The notes: generated by a model not told the origin, from the sequence alone. A stretch of DNA of 64,000 nucleotides from JADKFD01 sp050250665 (GCA_050250665.1 JBFWOF010000029.1:14743-78742); one strand, 5' to 3'. Shown: positions 8,960 through 18,519, counted from the first letter of the stretch. Numbers and translations: made by a program.

Positions 8960-9205
8960 TCACTTCACGAAGGGATTGGCAAACAGCAGCAGCAGTGCAA
9001 TCACCAGACAGTAGATCGCCATGGTCTCGATCATCGCCAGGCCCACGAACAGCGTGCGCGAGATGGTGCCGGCGGCTTCTGGCTGGCGGGCGATGGCGTC
9101 CATCGCGGCTGCCACGGCGCGGCCCTCGGCCAGCGCCGGCCCGATGGCTCCGAATGACACCGCCAGGGCGGCGGCAAGGATGCTGACCAGATCGACATGG
9201 TTCAT
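8960..9205 (-). CDS. atpE: N-type ATPase c subunit (two carboxylates)
   Basis: 81 residues forming a two-helix hairpin with the loop ARQPEA. Helix 1 carries 'GPALAEGRAV' with Glu27; helix 2 carries 'GLAMIETMAIYCLVIAL' with Glu60, Thr61 and Tyr65. Glu60 is the ion carrier. Glu27 sits where Na+-binding c subunits have Gln (Q32 of Ilyobacter), and the Thr67-equivalent is Met. This two-carboxylate form is typical of N-ATPases; a Burkholderia N-type ring has been reported as H+-specific. The start overlaps the atpB stop (ATGA). Confidence 0.95.
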   Translation of the reverse strand: MNHVDLVSILAAALAVSFGAIGPALAEGRAVAAAMDAIARQPEAAGTISRTLFVGLAMIETMAIYCLVIALLLLFANPFVK

Positions 9206-9891
9206 GGTTTCTTTTCCTTGTCTTTGGGGCTGCCGTCCTCGACAGCCGCAGCGATGAACACCAGGGCAAGCATGGCGAAGATGTAGGCCTGCACGGCGCC
9301 GGTCAGCAGATCCAGTGCCATCAGCGGAATGGGCACCAGCAGACCGGTCAGCGAGAGCACGATGCCGATGACGAAGACACCGCTCATGACATTGCCGAAC
9401 AGGCGCACCATCAGCGAGAAGGCGCGCGTGATCTGTTCGATCAGATTGAGCGGAATCATCACCCAGCTTGGCCGCAGGAAGCTCTTCAGATAGCCGAGCA
9501 GGCCCTGCTCGCGGACGCCGTAGCCGATGGTGGCGAGGAACACGATCAGCGCCAGCGCGGCATCGGTTTCCAGGTGCGCCGTGGGCGGTTCCACCAGCGG
9601 CAGCAGCGAACTCCAGTTGGCCGCCAGGATGAACAGCAACAGGGTGCCGATCAGACTGCGCAATCGGGCCGGATCTCCCGGGACCGAAGCGCGGATCTGA
9701 TCGTCGATGGCACCCACCATCAGCTCCAACAGGGCCTGGGTCTTGCCCGGCCGGATCGCCAGGCGGCGCGTCAGCAGCCAGGAGGCCAGCGCCAATGCGG
9801 CCACGATCAGCCAGGTGGTCAGCACCGTCCAGCTGACCGGAATCGGGCCGACCATGAAGGCCAGGCTGACATTCAGGGGTGACTCGTTCAT
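9202..9891 (-). CDS. atpB: N-type ATPase a subunit
   Basis: 229 residues from the ATG that overlaps the atpR stop (ATGA). Five or six membrane helices. The essential arginine is in 'SLMVRLFGNVMSG', and the C-terminal helix holds 'GAVQAYIFAMLALVFIAAAV', both typical of subunit a. It forms the ion half-channels next to the c-ring. An upstream ATG at 9987 would add 32 charged residues inside atpR and is not preferred. Confidence 0.93.
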   Translation of the reverse strand: MNESPLNVSLAFMVGPIPVSWTVLTTWLIVAALALASWLLTRRLAIRPGKTQALLELMVGAIDDQIRASVPGDPARLRSLIGTLLLFILAANWSSLLPLVEPPTAHLETDAALALIVFLATIGYGVREQGLLGYLKSFLRPSWVMIPLNLIEQITRAFSLMVRLFGNVMSGVFVIGIVLSLTGLLVPIPLMALDLLTGAVQAYIFAMLALVFIAAAVEDGSPKDKEKKP

Positions 9892-10166
9892 GAGGCCTCC
9901 AGCCGGCTGCGCCGCATCACCCACAGGCGCCCGATGAGCACGCCGGCGGCGGCCGACAACAGGGTGCTGGCGCCCAGCCTGGCGCACAGATAGAAGAACA
10001 CGGCGAGCAGCAGTATCCGGACCATCTGCACCAGCACGACCACTGGCTGGCCCGCCAGCAGACGCTCGGCTACCCAGCGCAGACTGCGGAAATGCAGCCA
10101 GCCCAGCGCCACGCCGGCCAGCAGCGCGCCACTCCAGAGGCCGGCGTTGGCAAGTACGCCGCTCAT
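9888..10166 (-). CDS. atpR: N-ATPase membrane subunit AtpR
   Basis: 92 residues from an ATG overlapping the atpQ stop. Three hydrophobic segments: about 5-22, 40-62 and 66-84. AtpR is found only in N-ATPase operons, always beside atpQ; it is thought to assist c-ring assembly or ion transfer. Identification rests on gene order, length and topology more than on a sequence motif. A start 30 bases upstream is possible but loses the tight overlap. Confidence 0.8.
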   Translation of the reverse strand: MSGVLANAGLWSGALLAGVALGWLHFRSLRWVAERLLAGQPVVVLVQMVRILLLAVFFYLCARLGASTLLSAAAGVLIGRLWVMRRSRLEAS

Positions 10167-10450
10167 TGCTGATGCATCCAGCGCAGGGCCAGCCACAGGC
10201 CCAACGCCGCGCCGAGCATGGTCATGGCGGCAGTCAGGGTGATGCCGCCAGTGAGCCGATGATCGAGCCAGTTGCCGGCGAGCACGCCGAGCAGGGTCGG
10301 CCCGACAATGATCCAGCCAAGCACGCCGATCTGGCCGAAGCGTCGGGCGAGCGAGGGTTCCGGGTCGCGCTCGCCCGCCTGCTGTCGCTGCTGGCTGCGA
10401 CGTGCGGCCTCAGCCAGATGCGCCTTGGGTTCCTGATCCGCTGTGCTCAT
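10163..10450 (-). CDS. atpQ: N-ATPase membrane subunit AtpQ (AtpZ/AtpI-like)
   Basis: 95 residues. A charged N-terminal third (about 1-35) is followed by two membrane helices (about 40-60 and 68-90) with 'GWIIVGPTLLGVLAGNWLDHRL', the AtpI/AtpZ-like hairpin pattern. In N-ATPase operons this small subunit follows atpC and precedes atpR, as here. A role in c-ring assembly or Mg2+ transport has been suggested for relatives. Start and stop both overlap neighbours by 4 bases. Confidence 0.85.
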   Translation of the reverse strand: MSTADQEPKAHLAEAARRSQQRQQAGERDPEPSLARRFGQIGVLGWIIVGPTLLGVLAGNWLDHRLTGGITLTAAMTMLGAALGLWLALRWMHQQ

Positions 10451-10883
10451 TGGAAATGCTCCGCCAGCGCATCGCTGCCGGGTTTGGCGGCGAGGCGTTG
10501 CATCAGGCTGCGGATGGCCTGCGCCTGCAGGCGCGTGTGCTCGGCCCGCGCGGCTCGCATGGCCTCATGGCGCACGGCCATCTGCGTGGTCACCAGCTGC
10601 TCCAGTGCCGCCAGATCGTCGCCGGTGACGGCCTCGCGGCAAGCCACCCGCACGTGCCGGCCGTCGACCACGCTGAACACGCCGCCGCGCAGCGCACAGT
10701 AATGCCAGACACCATCGGCCCGGCGCCAGCGCAGCACCGAGGCGCCCAGCACCGTCAGCAGACGCGTGTGTCCAGGCAGGATGCCGAAACTGCCGCTGGC
10801 GTCTTCGGCCCGCAGCGAATCCACCTCATCCGCCTGCAGCACGACTTCCAGCGGGGTGGTGATGATCAAGGACAGCAGCCGGC

Positions 10884-10887
<4 letters not shown>
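10447..10887 (-). CDS. atpC: N-type ATPase epsilon subunit
   Basis: 146 residues. N-terminal beta-sandwich with 'ITTPLEVVLQADEVDSLRAE' and 'GSFGILPGHTRLLTVL', standard epsilon motifs. The C-terminal helical hairpin (about 90-146) is basic and Ala-rich. It links gamma to the c-ring and can inhibit ATP hydrolysis. It overlaps atpD and atpQ by ATGA. Having atpD and atpC first in the operon is the N-ATPase order, unlike atpIBEFHAGDC. Confidence 0.92.
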
Positions 10888-12314
<1,427 letters not shown>

Positions 12315-12406
12315 GAGCGTCGCAACCCGTTGTTGCGGTAATGGTCATTGTAGGCGCCGGGTCCACGGCCGACTTTGGCCTGCGACAAGGTCTGGTTTAA
12401 CAGCCC

Positions 12407-12464
12407 GGGAATGACGGCTGTGGGCTTCGCGGGAATGACGTCCATGGCCATCGCGGGAATGACG
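12407..12464. repeat. Three 24-bp-spaced direct repeats upstream of atpD
   Basis: GGGAATGACG occurs at 12407, 12431 and 12455, exactly 24 bases apart, with partly conserved spacers. On the atpD strand the core reads CGTCATTCCC. They lie about 90-150 bases before the atpD start and may be operator sites or a fragment of a CGTCATTCCCGCG-type dispersed repeat. Confidence 0.7.
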
Positions 12465-12538
12465 TCCCGTCGGCCAATGCAGCTCTGAATCCCGACATGA
12501 TCTAATTCCGTAACCCACGGGACCGACAAAGGACTGCC

Positions 12539-13189
12539 TTGGAGCCAGCGAATCCGGAATGGGCAGCCCGCCAAGCGCTGCTGGAAGCCGCTCGCGCCTT
12601 GCTGGGCGCGGGGCTCAATGGTGGCATGGCCGGCAACCTCAGCCTGCGCTTGGGCGAGGGCATGCTGATCACGCCCAGTGGCGTGCATCCGCGATCCATG
12701 CGCGCCGAGCAGATGGCACGGGTGTCTGCTGAGGGTCAGGTGGATGGTCCGGTTGTGCCGTCCAGCGAGTGGCGTTTTCATCTGGACCTGTATCTGGCGC
12801 GGCCCGAGGTGGGGGCTGTGGTGCACACTCACGCGCCCTTCGCCACGGCCCTGGCCTGCCAGCGCCGCGAGATTCCGCCTTTTCATTACACCGTCGCCCG
12901 CTTTGGCGGCGATCAGGTGCGCTGCGCCGGATACGCCACTTTCGGCACGGCGGAACTCTCGCAGACGGTCCTTGCCGCGATGGAAGGGCGCAGCGCCTGT
13001 CTGATGGCCAATCATGGAGCGCTGGTGATCGGCCGCGACCTGACCGAGGCCATGGACCGGGCGAGCGAGCTGGAGCAGCTCTGCCAGATCTACTGGCATG
13101 CCCTGCAGGGCGGTAATCCGGTATTGCTGGACGCCGAGCAGATGCAACAGGTGCACCAGCGCTACCGGAGCTACGGTCAGCCGGACTAG
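12539..13189 (+). CDS. Class II aldolase/adducin family protein
   Basis: 216 residues from a TTG start, preceded by AAAGGA at 5 bases; no in-frame ATG is better placed. 'LNGGMAGNLSLRL', 'ITPSGVHPRSM', 'WRFHLDLYLARPEVGAVVHTH' with the Zn-binding His pair, and 'ACLMANHGALVIG' with a further His define the L-fuculose/L-ribulose-phosphate aldolase-like fold. Likely a cytosolic zinc-dependent aldolase or epimerase on a phosphorylated sugar; the actual substrate is unknown. The final codon TAG is supplied by the end of the adjacent MITE-like repeat. Confidence 0.85.
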   Translation: MEPANPEWAARQALLEAARALLGAGLNGGMAGNLSLRLGEGMLITPSGVHPRSMRAEQMARVSAEGQVDGPVVPSSEWRFHLDLYLARPEVGAVVHTHAPFATALACQRREIPPFHYTVARFGGDQVRCAGYATFGTAELSQTVLAAMEGRSACLMANHGALVIGRDLTEAMDRASELEQLCQIYWHALQGGNPVLLDAEQMQQVHQRYRSYGQPD

Positions 13190-13345
13190 CAGCTTGTTGA
13201 AAAACTCCCTTCCGGGGAGTTTTTCAGGTCGGCGGTCCGGCGCAGGTCCGTACCGCCTCACGACAAATCAATCGCTTACGCGCTTGCTTCGTCGTCCCGG
13301 CCATCCCTGGCCGGGCTAGCAGGCTGTTTTTCAACAGCCTGCTAG
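13186..13345. repeat. MITE-like element, copy 1 (160 bp)
   Basis: Begins CTAGCAGCTTGTTGAAAAAC and ends with a perfect palindromic hairpin CTAGCAGGCTGTT-TTTC-AACAGCCTGCTAG-like arm. It is the reverse complement of 16606-16765 with about two mismatches in 160. Another hairpin, GAAAAACTCC..GGGGAGTTTTTC, lies at the other end. No transposase is inside. It supplies the aldolase stop codon and ends 2 bases before the stop of the reductase. Confidence 0.9.
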
Positions 13346-13347
13346 TG

Positions 13348-14388
13348 CTACTCGACTTGCACCAGCACCTTGCCGCGGTGGACGCCGGTGAACAGTCCCT
13401 GCAGTGCGCTCGGCAGTTGCTCGAATCCTTGCAGCAGACTCTGTTCGAAGTGGATCTCGCCGGCCCGCACCCAGGGCTCGACCCGCGCCCGCATCTCGTC
13501 CATGCGCGCGGCAAAGTCGCGGGCGAGAATGCCCTGCACGCTGGCGCGCTGATACAGCAGATGATGCATCCAGCGCGGGCCGGTTTCGGGTTGGTCCAGG
13601 GCCCCTCCGTATTGACTGATCTGGCCGCAGATCACCACCCGTGCGCGCAGCGCGATCAGTGGCAGCACGGCATCGCTGATCCAGCCGCCGACATTGTCGA
13701 AATAGACATCCACCTGGCCGACCGCGGCGGCAATTGCTGCGCCCAGACTGGCGCTGTCGTGATGATCGCGATAGTTGATGGCCATTTCGGCGCCCAGCGT
13801 GTCGACCAGCCAGCGACACTTGTCGGCGCTGCCGGCGATGGCCAGCACCCGGGCGCCGGCCTTGCGGGCGAACTGCACCACCAGCGAGCCCACGGCGCCG
13901 GCGGCGCCTGATACCAGCACGACATCGCCGGGTCTGGGCCGTCCGGCTTCCATCAGGCCAAACCAGGCGGTGCGTCCGGGCATGCCGAGTACACCGAGCG
14001 CCGTGGTCACCGGCGCTGCCGCAGGATCCAGCCGCGTCAGCTCGGCATGATGTACCCGGGCATGGGTCTGCCAGCCGGAATAGGCCGACACCCAGTCACC
14101 GGGCACAAAGCCATCGGCGCGGCTGCCGAGCACCTGGGCGATGGCACCGCCGCCCTGAACGGTGTCCAGCGGATGCGGCGCCTCCCAGGTCTGACTGAGT
14201 GCCTGCTGGATACGCATGTACGGATCCACGCTCAGGTAGCGGGCGGCGATCAGGACTTCGCCTTCGGCCAGTTCCGTGTCCAGACGGGTCGTCCGAAGTT
14301 CGTGGTGCTCGGGTCCCACCAGACCCTCGGGAACCCGCCGATAGATCCATTGGCGATTGACCAGGGTGTGGGGAATGGGCGTGTGCAT
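13348..14388 (-). CDS. NADP-dependent oxidoreductase, zinc-independent MDR family
   Basis: 346 residues. Matches the CurA/leukotriene-B4-dehydrogenase-like MDR branch. N-terminal 'NRQWIYRRVPEGLVG' and 'ARYLSVDPYMR' are characteristic; the Rossmann motif is 'VLVSGAAGAVGSLVVQFARKAGARVLAIAGS', shown here only in outline, followed by 'VDVYFDNVGGW'. It lacks the structural and catalytic zinc cysteines, so it probably reduces alpha,beta-unsaturated ketones or aldehydes with NADPH. Divergent from a LysR regulator over a 107-base gap, so it is a plausible target of that regulator. Confidence 0.9.
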   Translation of the reverse strand: MHTPIPHTLVNRQWIYRRVPEGLVGPEHHELRTTRLDTELAEGEVLIAARYLSVDPYMRIQQALSQTWEAPHPLDTVQGGGAIAQVLGSRADGFVPGDWVSAYSGWQTHARVHHAELTRLDPAAAPVTTALGVLGMPGRTAWFGLMEAGRPRPGDVVLVSGAAGAVGSLVVQFARKAGARVLAIAGSADKCRWLVDTLGAEMAINYRDHHDSASLGAAIAAAVGQVDVYFDNVGGWISDAVLPLIALRARVVICGQISQYGGALDQPETGPRWMHHLLYQRASVQGILARDFAARMDEMRARVEPWVRAGEIHFEQSLLQGFEQLPSALQGLFTGVHRGKVLVQVE

Positions 14389-14446
14389 GCTCGGTACCGC
14401 GTCGGGGACTGGAGGATCATTGTCCTGGGGCGTTCAGTTCCATGGA

Positions 14447-14461
14447 AGCGAATGTTTCGCT
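14447..14461. promoter_or_regulatory. Candidate operator palindrome between divergent reductase and lysR
   Basis: AGCGAA-TGT-TTCGCT is a perfect 6-bp inverted repeat with a 3-base spacer. It lies in the 107-base divergent region, 35 bases before the lysR ATG, a position usual for autoregulatory LysR sites. It is not a strict T-N11-A box, so the assignment is tentative. Confidence 0.4.
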
Positions 14462-14495
14462 ACGATCATGTCTTTAACGGACACGATTGCCGGCA

Positions 14496-15398
14496 ATGGA
14501 ACTCTCCGATCTGCGTGCATTCATGGCGGTGGCCCAGACTGAAAACCTGCCCAGCGCAGCCGCCCGGATGCATCTGACGCCCTCGGCGCTGTCCAAGACC
14601 ATTCGCCGTCTGGAGCAGCAGTTGCGTATGCCGCTGTTCGATCGCGTCGGCCGTGGCCTGCGGCTCAACGCCGCCGGCAGTCGCCTGCGTGAGCGAGCCG
14701 CAGATCTGCTGCGACTCGAGACCGAGATCTGCGCCGAGTTCGTTGGTGTGGACAGCCGCTTCAGCTGTCGGATTGCCGCGGCTCCGGTGCTGCACTGGCG
14801 GTTCGGTGTGTGGACTGCCCGCTGGCTGGTGCAGCACTATCCGCAGGCCGATTTGGTATTCCAGACCGGTTTCGATGCTCAGGCGCTGGCGATGTTGCTG
14901 GGCGCGGAGGTGGATTTTGCGCTGGTGACCAGTGCCGCGCTGGAGGCACTGCCGGCGACCGTCACTGCAGCGCCGCTGGGCCAGATCAGCTTGCACCTGG
15001 CCTCTGGCCGGAGCCATCCGCTGCTCGAAGGTGCAAGTCATGTCCGTGTCCGCACGGCGCAGGTGCTGGAGCACGATTTCGCCTGTCCGCAGCGATCGTG
15101 GTTTGCCGGGATCGATCGCGGCAGTCGCAGCGATGGCTGGCGCGATGACCAGTTGCCGCGACGTATCCGCTACTGGATCGAGGATCTGCAGGTGCTGCTG
15201 GCGCTGGTGCGTGCCGGACATGCGCTGGCCTATCTGCCCGACTTCGCCCTGGATGATCCACAGCTGGGTCGGATTGAAGTCAGTGATTGTCCCTATCAAT
15301 GCATCGAGTCGGTGTGGCTGCTGTGGCGCCCCAGCACGGCGCACGGCTGGCAACGCCAGCTGGCCGATGCCATGTCACAGATGCTGACTCCGGCATAG
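14496..15398 (+). CDS. LysR family transcriptional regulator
   Basis: 300 residues from the ATG giving MELSDLRAFMAVAQ, the usual LysR beginning; a TTG 9 bases earlier is less likely. The winged HTH spans about 1-60 ('NLPSAAARMHLTPSALSKTIRRLE'-type, with the recognition helix at SALSKTIRRLE), followed by a linker helix and the effector-binding domain (about 90-290). The effector is unknown. It faces the MDR reductase gene divergently and probably regulates it. Confidence 0.92.
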   Translation: MELSDLRAFMAVAQTENLPSAAARMHLTPSALSKTIRRLEQQLRMPLFDRVGRGLRLNAAGSRLRERAADLLRLETEICAEFVGVDSRFSCRIAAAPVLHWRFGVWTARWLVQHYPQADLVFQTGFDAQALAMLLGAEVDFALVTSAALEALPATVTAAPLGQISLHLASGRSHPLLEGASHVRVRTAQVLEHDFACPQRSWFAGIDRGSRSDGWRDDQLPRRIRYWIEDLQVLLALVRAGHALAYLPDFALDDPQLGRIEVSDCPYQCIESVWLLWRPSTAHGWQRQLADAMSQMLTPA

Positions 15399-15475
15399 TG
15401 GCCGGCATCGGCTGGCGGCTTCGGGTACGACCCATGGCACTGTCCCTTTGACCGCTGCGGCGCCAGCATCGGTGG

Positions 15476-16609
15476 ATGAAGAAATCTGCAGCGAGGGGCC
15501 GTATGCGCCGTATTTCGATTGCCCTGATCATGGCCTGTGGCATGGCTCTGGCGTGGTGGTGGACGCAGCACGAATCGCCGCCTGCAGCGCTGGACGTGCC
15601 TGCAACCGCGAGTCTGCCGCAGCAGCCGGCCGGCGCGATGCCGTCGACTGCAGGATCAAGCTCTGCCGTCACGGCGACTGAACAGCAGCGTGCCAGCACT
15701 GCCAGAGCGGATCGCGCAGCCACTGACAGCCCGGTAGCAGTGCCTGCGCCTCAGCAGCTGCCGGCGCCTGGATTGCCCTTGCGGGAAACCGCCGCGGAAC
15801 TGCTGGCGGCCAGCCGCGCCGGTAGTTTGCCTGCCACCAGGCGCCTGCTGCGGGAGCTGACGGACTGCCAGCGCCAGCGTTGGGCCAGCATGCGCATGGA
15901 CATGATGATCGCCTTTGAGGACTCGCCGCGCGCACATGCGCGGGGCGGTGAGCGCTTCCGCGAAGCGATGTCCTCGGCGGCAGCGACCGTGGCCGATCTG
16001 GCCGAGCAGTGCGCCGAGTTGCCCAGCGATTACGACGAGGCGATCTTGTTCGAAGTACAACGGCGCGCCGCAGACGCCGGTGATCTGGCGGGTCAGCTGG
16101 CATTCGCTCTGGTGCCGGCGCTGTCTCTGGGCAAGTCACTGCAGCAACTGGACCGGCTCGAGGTCTACAAGGCCCGCGCTCCGCAGGCTTTGCAGGCGGC
16201 ACTGGAGCAGGGCAGCGGCCAGGCCGTGGCCGGTTTCATGGATGCCTACGAGTACGTGTTCGAGGGCTGGCGCGGTCGGCCCGCCGAGGGCACCGCCATG
16301 CAGACCCAGGCGATCAAGAAGATGATGGAAGCGGTGCGGCCATTGACCCCGATTCAGCAGGTGCTGGGCGAAGATCTGCAGGCCGCCCATCGCTATGCGC
16401 TGCTGTGCAAGCGCGTTTGCAACGGTACCGATCAGGCCCGCGCCGAAGAGGCCATCGCGCGTCAGACCGTGGCGCTGGACCCGGCTCAGCGTCGCCAGGC
16501 GCGCGACGAGGCCGCCGAACTCTATGACCGCTATTTCCACGCCCAGGCACGCCCGGACGATATCGATCTGGAAGCCATGCGCGATGCAGTTCTGGGCTTC
16601 AGGCGCTAG
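15476..16609 (+). CDS. Hypothetical exported or membrane-anchored protein
   Basis: 377 residues, not recognised. N-terminal basic residues and a hydrophobic segment (about 10-28, ISIALIMACGMALAWWW) look like a signal anchor or signal peptide. A Pro/Ala/Ser/Gln-rich linker follows (about 30-100). The remaining 270 residues are mainly helical, with several Cys (for example in TDCQRQRW, EQCAELP, CKRVCNG) that could form disulfides in the periplasm. The stop codon TAG lies inside the terminal bases of the second MITE-like element, so the natural C-terminus may once have been longer. An alternative ATG is 27 bases downstream. Confidence 0.6.
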   Translation: MKKSAARGRMRRISIALIMACGMALAWWWTQHESPPAALDVPATASLPQQPAGAMPSTAGSSSAVTATEQQRASTARADRAATDSPVAVPAPQQLPAPGLPLRETAAELLAASRAGSLPATRRLLRELTDCQRQRWASMRMDMMIAFEDSPRAHARGGERFREAMSSAAATVADLAEQCAELPSDYDEAILFEVQRRAADAGDLAGQLAFALVPALSLGKSLQQLDRLEVYKARAPQALQAALEQGSGQAVAGFMDAYEYVFEGWRGRPAEGTAMQTQAIKKMMEAVRPLTPIQQVLGEDLQAAHRYALLCKRVCNGTDQARAEEAIARQTVALDPAQRRQARDEAAELYDRYFHAQARPDDIDLEAMRDAVLGFRR

Positions 16610-16765
16610 CAGGCTGTTGAAAAACAGACTGCTAGCCCGGCCAGGGATGGCCGGGACGACGAAGCAAGCGCGTAAGCGATTGATTTGTCGTGAGGCGGTA
16701 CGGACCTGCGCCGGACCGCCGACTTGAAAAACTCCCCGGAAGGGAGTTTTTCAACAAGCTGCTAG
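16606..16765. repeat. MITE-like element, copy 2 (160 bp, inverted)
   Basis: Begins CTAGCAGGCTGTTGAAAAAC and is inverted relative to the copy at 13186, with about 158 of 160 positions matching. The pair flanks 3.3 kb holding the reductase, lysR and exported protein genes. Its first four bases include the stop codon of the preceding gene. Confidence 0.9.
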
Positions 16766-16772
16766 TCCCATG

Positions 16773-16918
16773 GTCACGTAGTCCCTGCGGGACAACATGA
16801 CCTACCAAAGCCGGGAGCGGCGGCGGAATGTAGGTCACGTTGGCCGCGCAGCGGGCTACGTGACGGGAGCTTGCGTTGTCCCATTGTCACGTAGTCCCTT
16901 TGGGACAACGTGACCTAC
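16773..16918. repeat. REP-like repeat, family B copy 1
   Basis: Three hairpin units of GTCACGTAGTCCC..GGGACAACATGACCTAC type, in alternating orientation: 16773-16805, about 16831-16863 and about 16888-16918. Related units occur at 39647 and 63196. It lies in the convergent gap before the DUF2652 gene stop. Confidence 0.85.
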
Positions 16919-16923
16919 CAAAG

Positions 16924-18018
16924 CTACGAGACCGCCGTACGACGGTTTTCGAGGAACAAGGCCAGCAGACTGGCTGCGATCGCCAGCGTGAAAGCCAGCA
17001 CGCCCAGATTGATGCCCAGCAGCATCTTCTCGCTGCCGTCCGAGAGCACCATCGATCCCCCGTAGCCGGGGCTCAAGGCATGCGCGAGCAGGAAACCGCC
17101 GGTCACCAGGCCTGATAGCAGTGCCGCCATTCGGAGCTGGCCTCTGCGCCAGATCAGCCACAGACAGCAGAGGGCCAGTCCGCTATTGGTCGCCAGTTGC
17201 CAGACCTCATGCAGGCGCGCGTGGCCGGGCCACTCGGGGTTGTAGACATGGCTGGCATTGATTTCGAGCATGGGTACCACCAGTCCGAACATCAGCACGC
17301 CCAGGCTCAGCAGCACACGCGCAGCCAGCCCGGGTGCAGTTGTCGATCTGCGAGTTGTGGATGGCGCTGGCAACGAGGGCACGCTGTTGGCGGAAATTGC
17401 TCGCGGGCCTGGCGCCAGCGGCGGGAGATCCTGATCCGGCCGCGGCATCCAATAGACCCTGGCGGTCTCCAGCCCTTCCACTGGCACGTCCACCGCGCTG
17501 CCGACATCCAATCCGCATTGTTCGCGAAAGCTCTCGCTCAGCAGCAGGTATTCGCGCGAAGGCACCGGGTTTTTCAGCAGACGATGGATCAGGATCACCG
17601 GTTCGCCGGCGAGTTCGGTGTATTGACGCCACTGGCGGATCGCAATTTCCCTCAGATGCACGAAGACCTTCAGCGACAGCCCCGAGATGTTGGCGCAGGC
17701 ATCGCAATCGCAGTTCGAGCGCGCCAGTTGCAGCTGCTGGCGTTGCGCGTGAAAGGCCGCAAAGAAGCGCTGCGCCTGCTGATGCACATCCTGTGCAACT
17801 GCTGTGAGATCACCCTCGCTGCCGGCCTCGGCATGGAGCAGCAGTGCGTCGCCTTCGAACTTGTTCAGCGACAGTGGATGCGCGGAACCCTCGACCACTG
17901 CCGTCAGCAGATCTGCGATGACCTGTTCGGCATGGACCAGCGCAATCTCGCGCTTGCGAATGAAATCGGTGTAGCCGCTGATATCGGCGATCACCAGGAC
18001 GGCCTGGGTCAAACGCAT
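16924..18018 (-). CDS. DUF2652 cyclase-fold protein with four C-terminal membrane helices
   Basis: 364 residues. The N-terminal half matches DUF2652, a relative of class III nucleotide cyclases: 'VLVIADISGYTDFI' (first metal Asp) and 'LNKFEGDALLLHA' (second metal Asp) are intact. A Cys-rich 'SNCDCDACANIS' lies near 105. A Pro/Ser linker (about 205-235) leads to four hydrophobic segments (about 236-360). A DUF2652 domain joined to a membrane bundle is unusual to me. GGGAGC 6 bases before the ATG supports the start. Last gene of the six-gene arsenic operon, 18 bases after the rhodanese stop. Cyclase activity is not established. Confidence 0.75.
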   Translation of the reverse strand: MRLTQAVLVIADISGYTDFIRKREIALVHAEQVIADLLTAVVEGSAHPLSLNKFEGDALLLHAEAGSEGDLTAVAQDVHQQAQRFFAAFHAQRQQLQLARSNCDCDACANISGLSLKVFVHLREIAIRQWRQYTELAGEPVILIHRLLKNPVPSREYLLLSESFREQCGLDVGSAVDVPVEGLETARVYWMPRPDQDLPPLAPGPRAISANSVPSLPAPSTTRRSTTAPGLAARVLLSLGVLMFGLVVPMLEINASHVYNPEWPGHARLHEVWQLATNSGLALCCLWLIWRRGQLRMAALLSGLVTGGFLLAHALSPGYGGSMVLSDGSEKMLLGINLGVLAFTLAIAASLLALFLENRRTAVS

Positions 18019-18036
18019 GGCTCGCTCCCTGCTGGA

Positions 18037-18519
18037 CTACCACACCGCCTGAACGTTGTCGGGTACGGCATTCCAGCGTCGGCCGTAGACATGCACGGCC
18101 TGCGTGGGCTGCCCTTTGAGATCGACCAGCTCGCCGCCAATTGCCAGCCAGGCGAGGATGCCACCGCGCAGATTGACCGCATCGAAGCCGCGCTGGCGTA
18201 GCTCGCGGGCAGCTACGCCACTGCGCAGTCCTACGGTGCAATAGACCACCACGCGACTGCCGGCCGGAATCGAGTCGGCGTCGAAGATCGCGCCGGGTAT
18301 GACCGAGACCTCGCGTTCGGCCTTGCTGCGCACGTCCAGCAACAGCGGCCGCGGTTGGGCGCGACGCAGCTGCTCGGCCAGGATGATCGGCACATCGGCT
18401 ACCTGTGGTTCGATCGCCTGCACCAGTGCTTCAACCCGTTGTTTGAGCTCGGCGTTGCCTGTGGCAGTGGTGGGGCCCACCGTCAGGGCCAGCGCCAGTC
18501 CCAAGGCTGTCGCGATCAC
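18037..18519 (-). CDS. Exported rhodanese-like protein
   Basis: 160 residues from a GTG that overlaps the stop of the DUF547 gene (GTGA). A signal-like N-terminus (about 1-20) precedes one rhodanese domain (about 40-135) with 'LLDVRSKAEREVSVIPGAI' and the active-site loop CTVGLRSG carrying the catalytic Cys. Such domains carry sulfane sulfur or act as thiol:disulfide or arsenate-reductase-like partners. A periplasmic place is inferred. The operon context suggests a sulfur-related task linked to arsenic chemistry, which is not shown by the sequence alone. Confidence 0.85.
   Translation of the reverse strand: MIATALGLALALTVGPTTATGNAELKQRVEALVQAIEPQVADVPIILAEQLRRAQPRPLLLDVRSKAEREVSVIPGAIFDADSIPAGSRVVVYCTVGLRSGVAARELRQRGFDAVNLRGGILAWLAIGGELVDLKGQPTQAVHVYGRRWNAVPDNVQAVW

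Noticed and set aside
13186..13345. Short frames within the MITE-like elements (for example reading AGTTKQARKRLICREAVRTC)
   Set aside because: The same peptide appears from both copies, so it is repeat translation and not a conserved gene.
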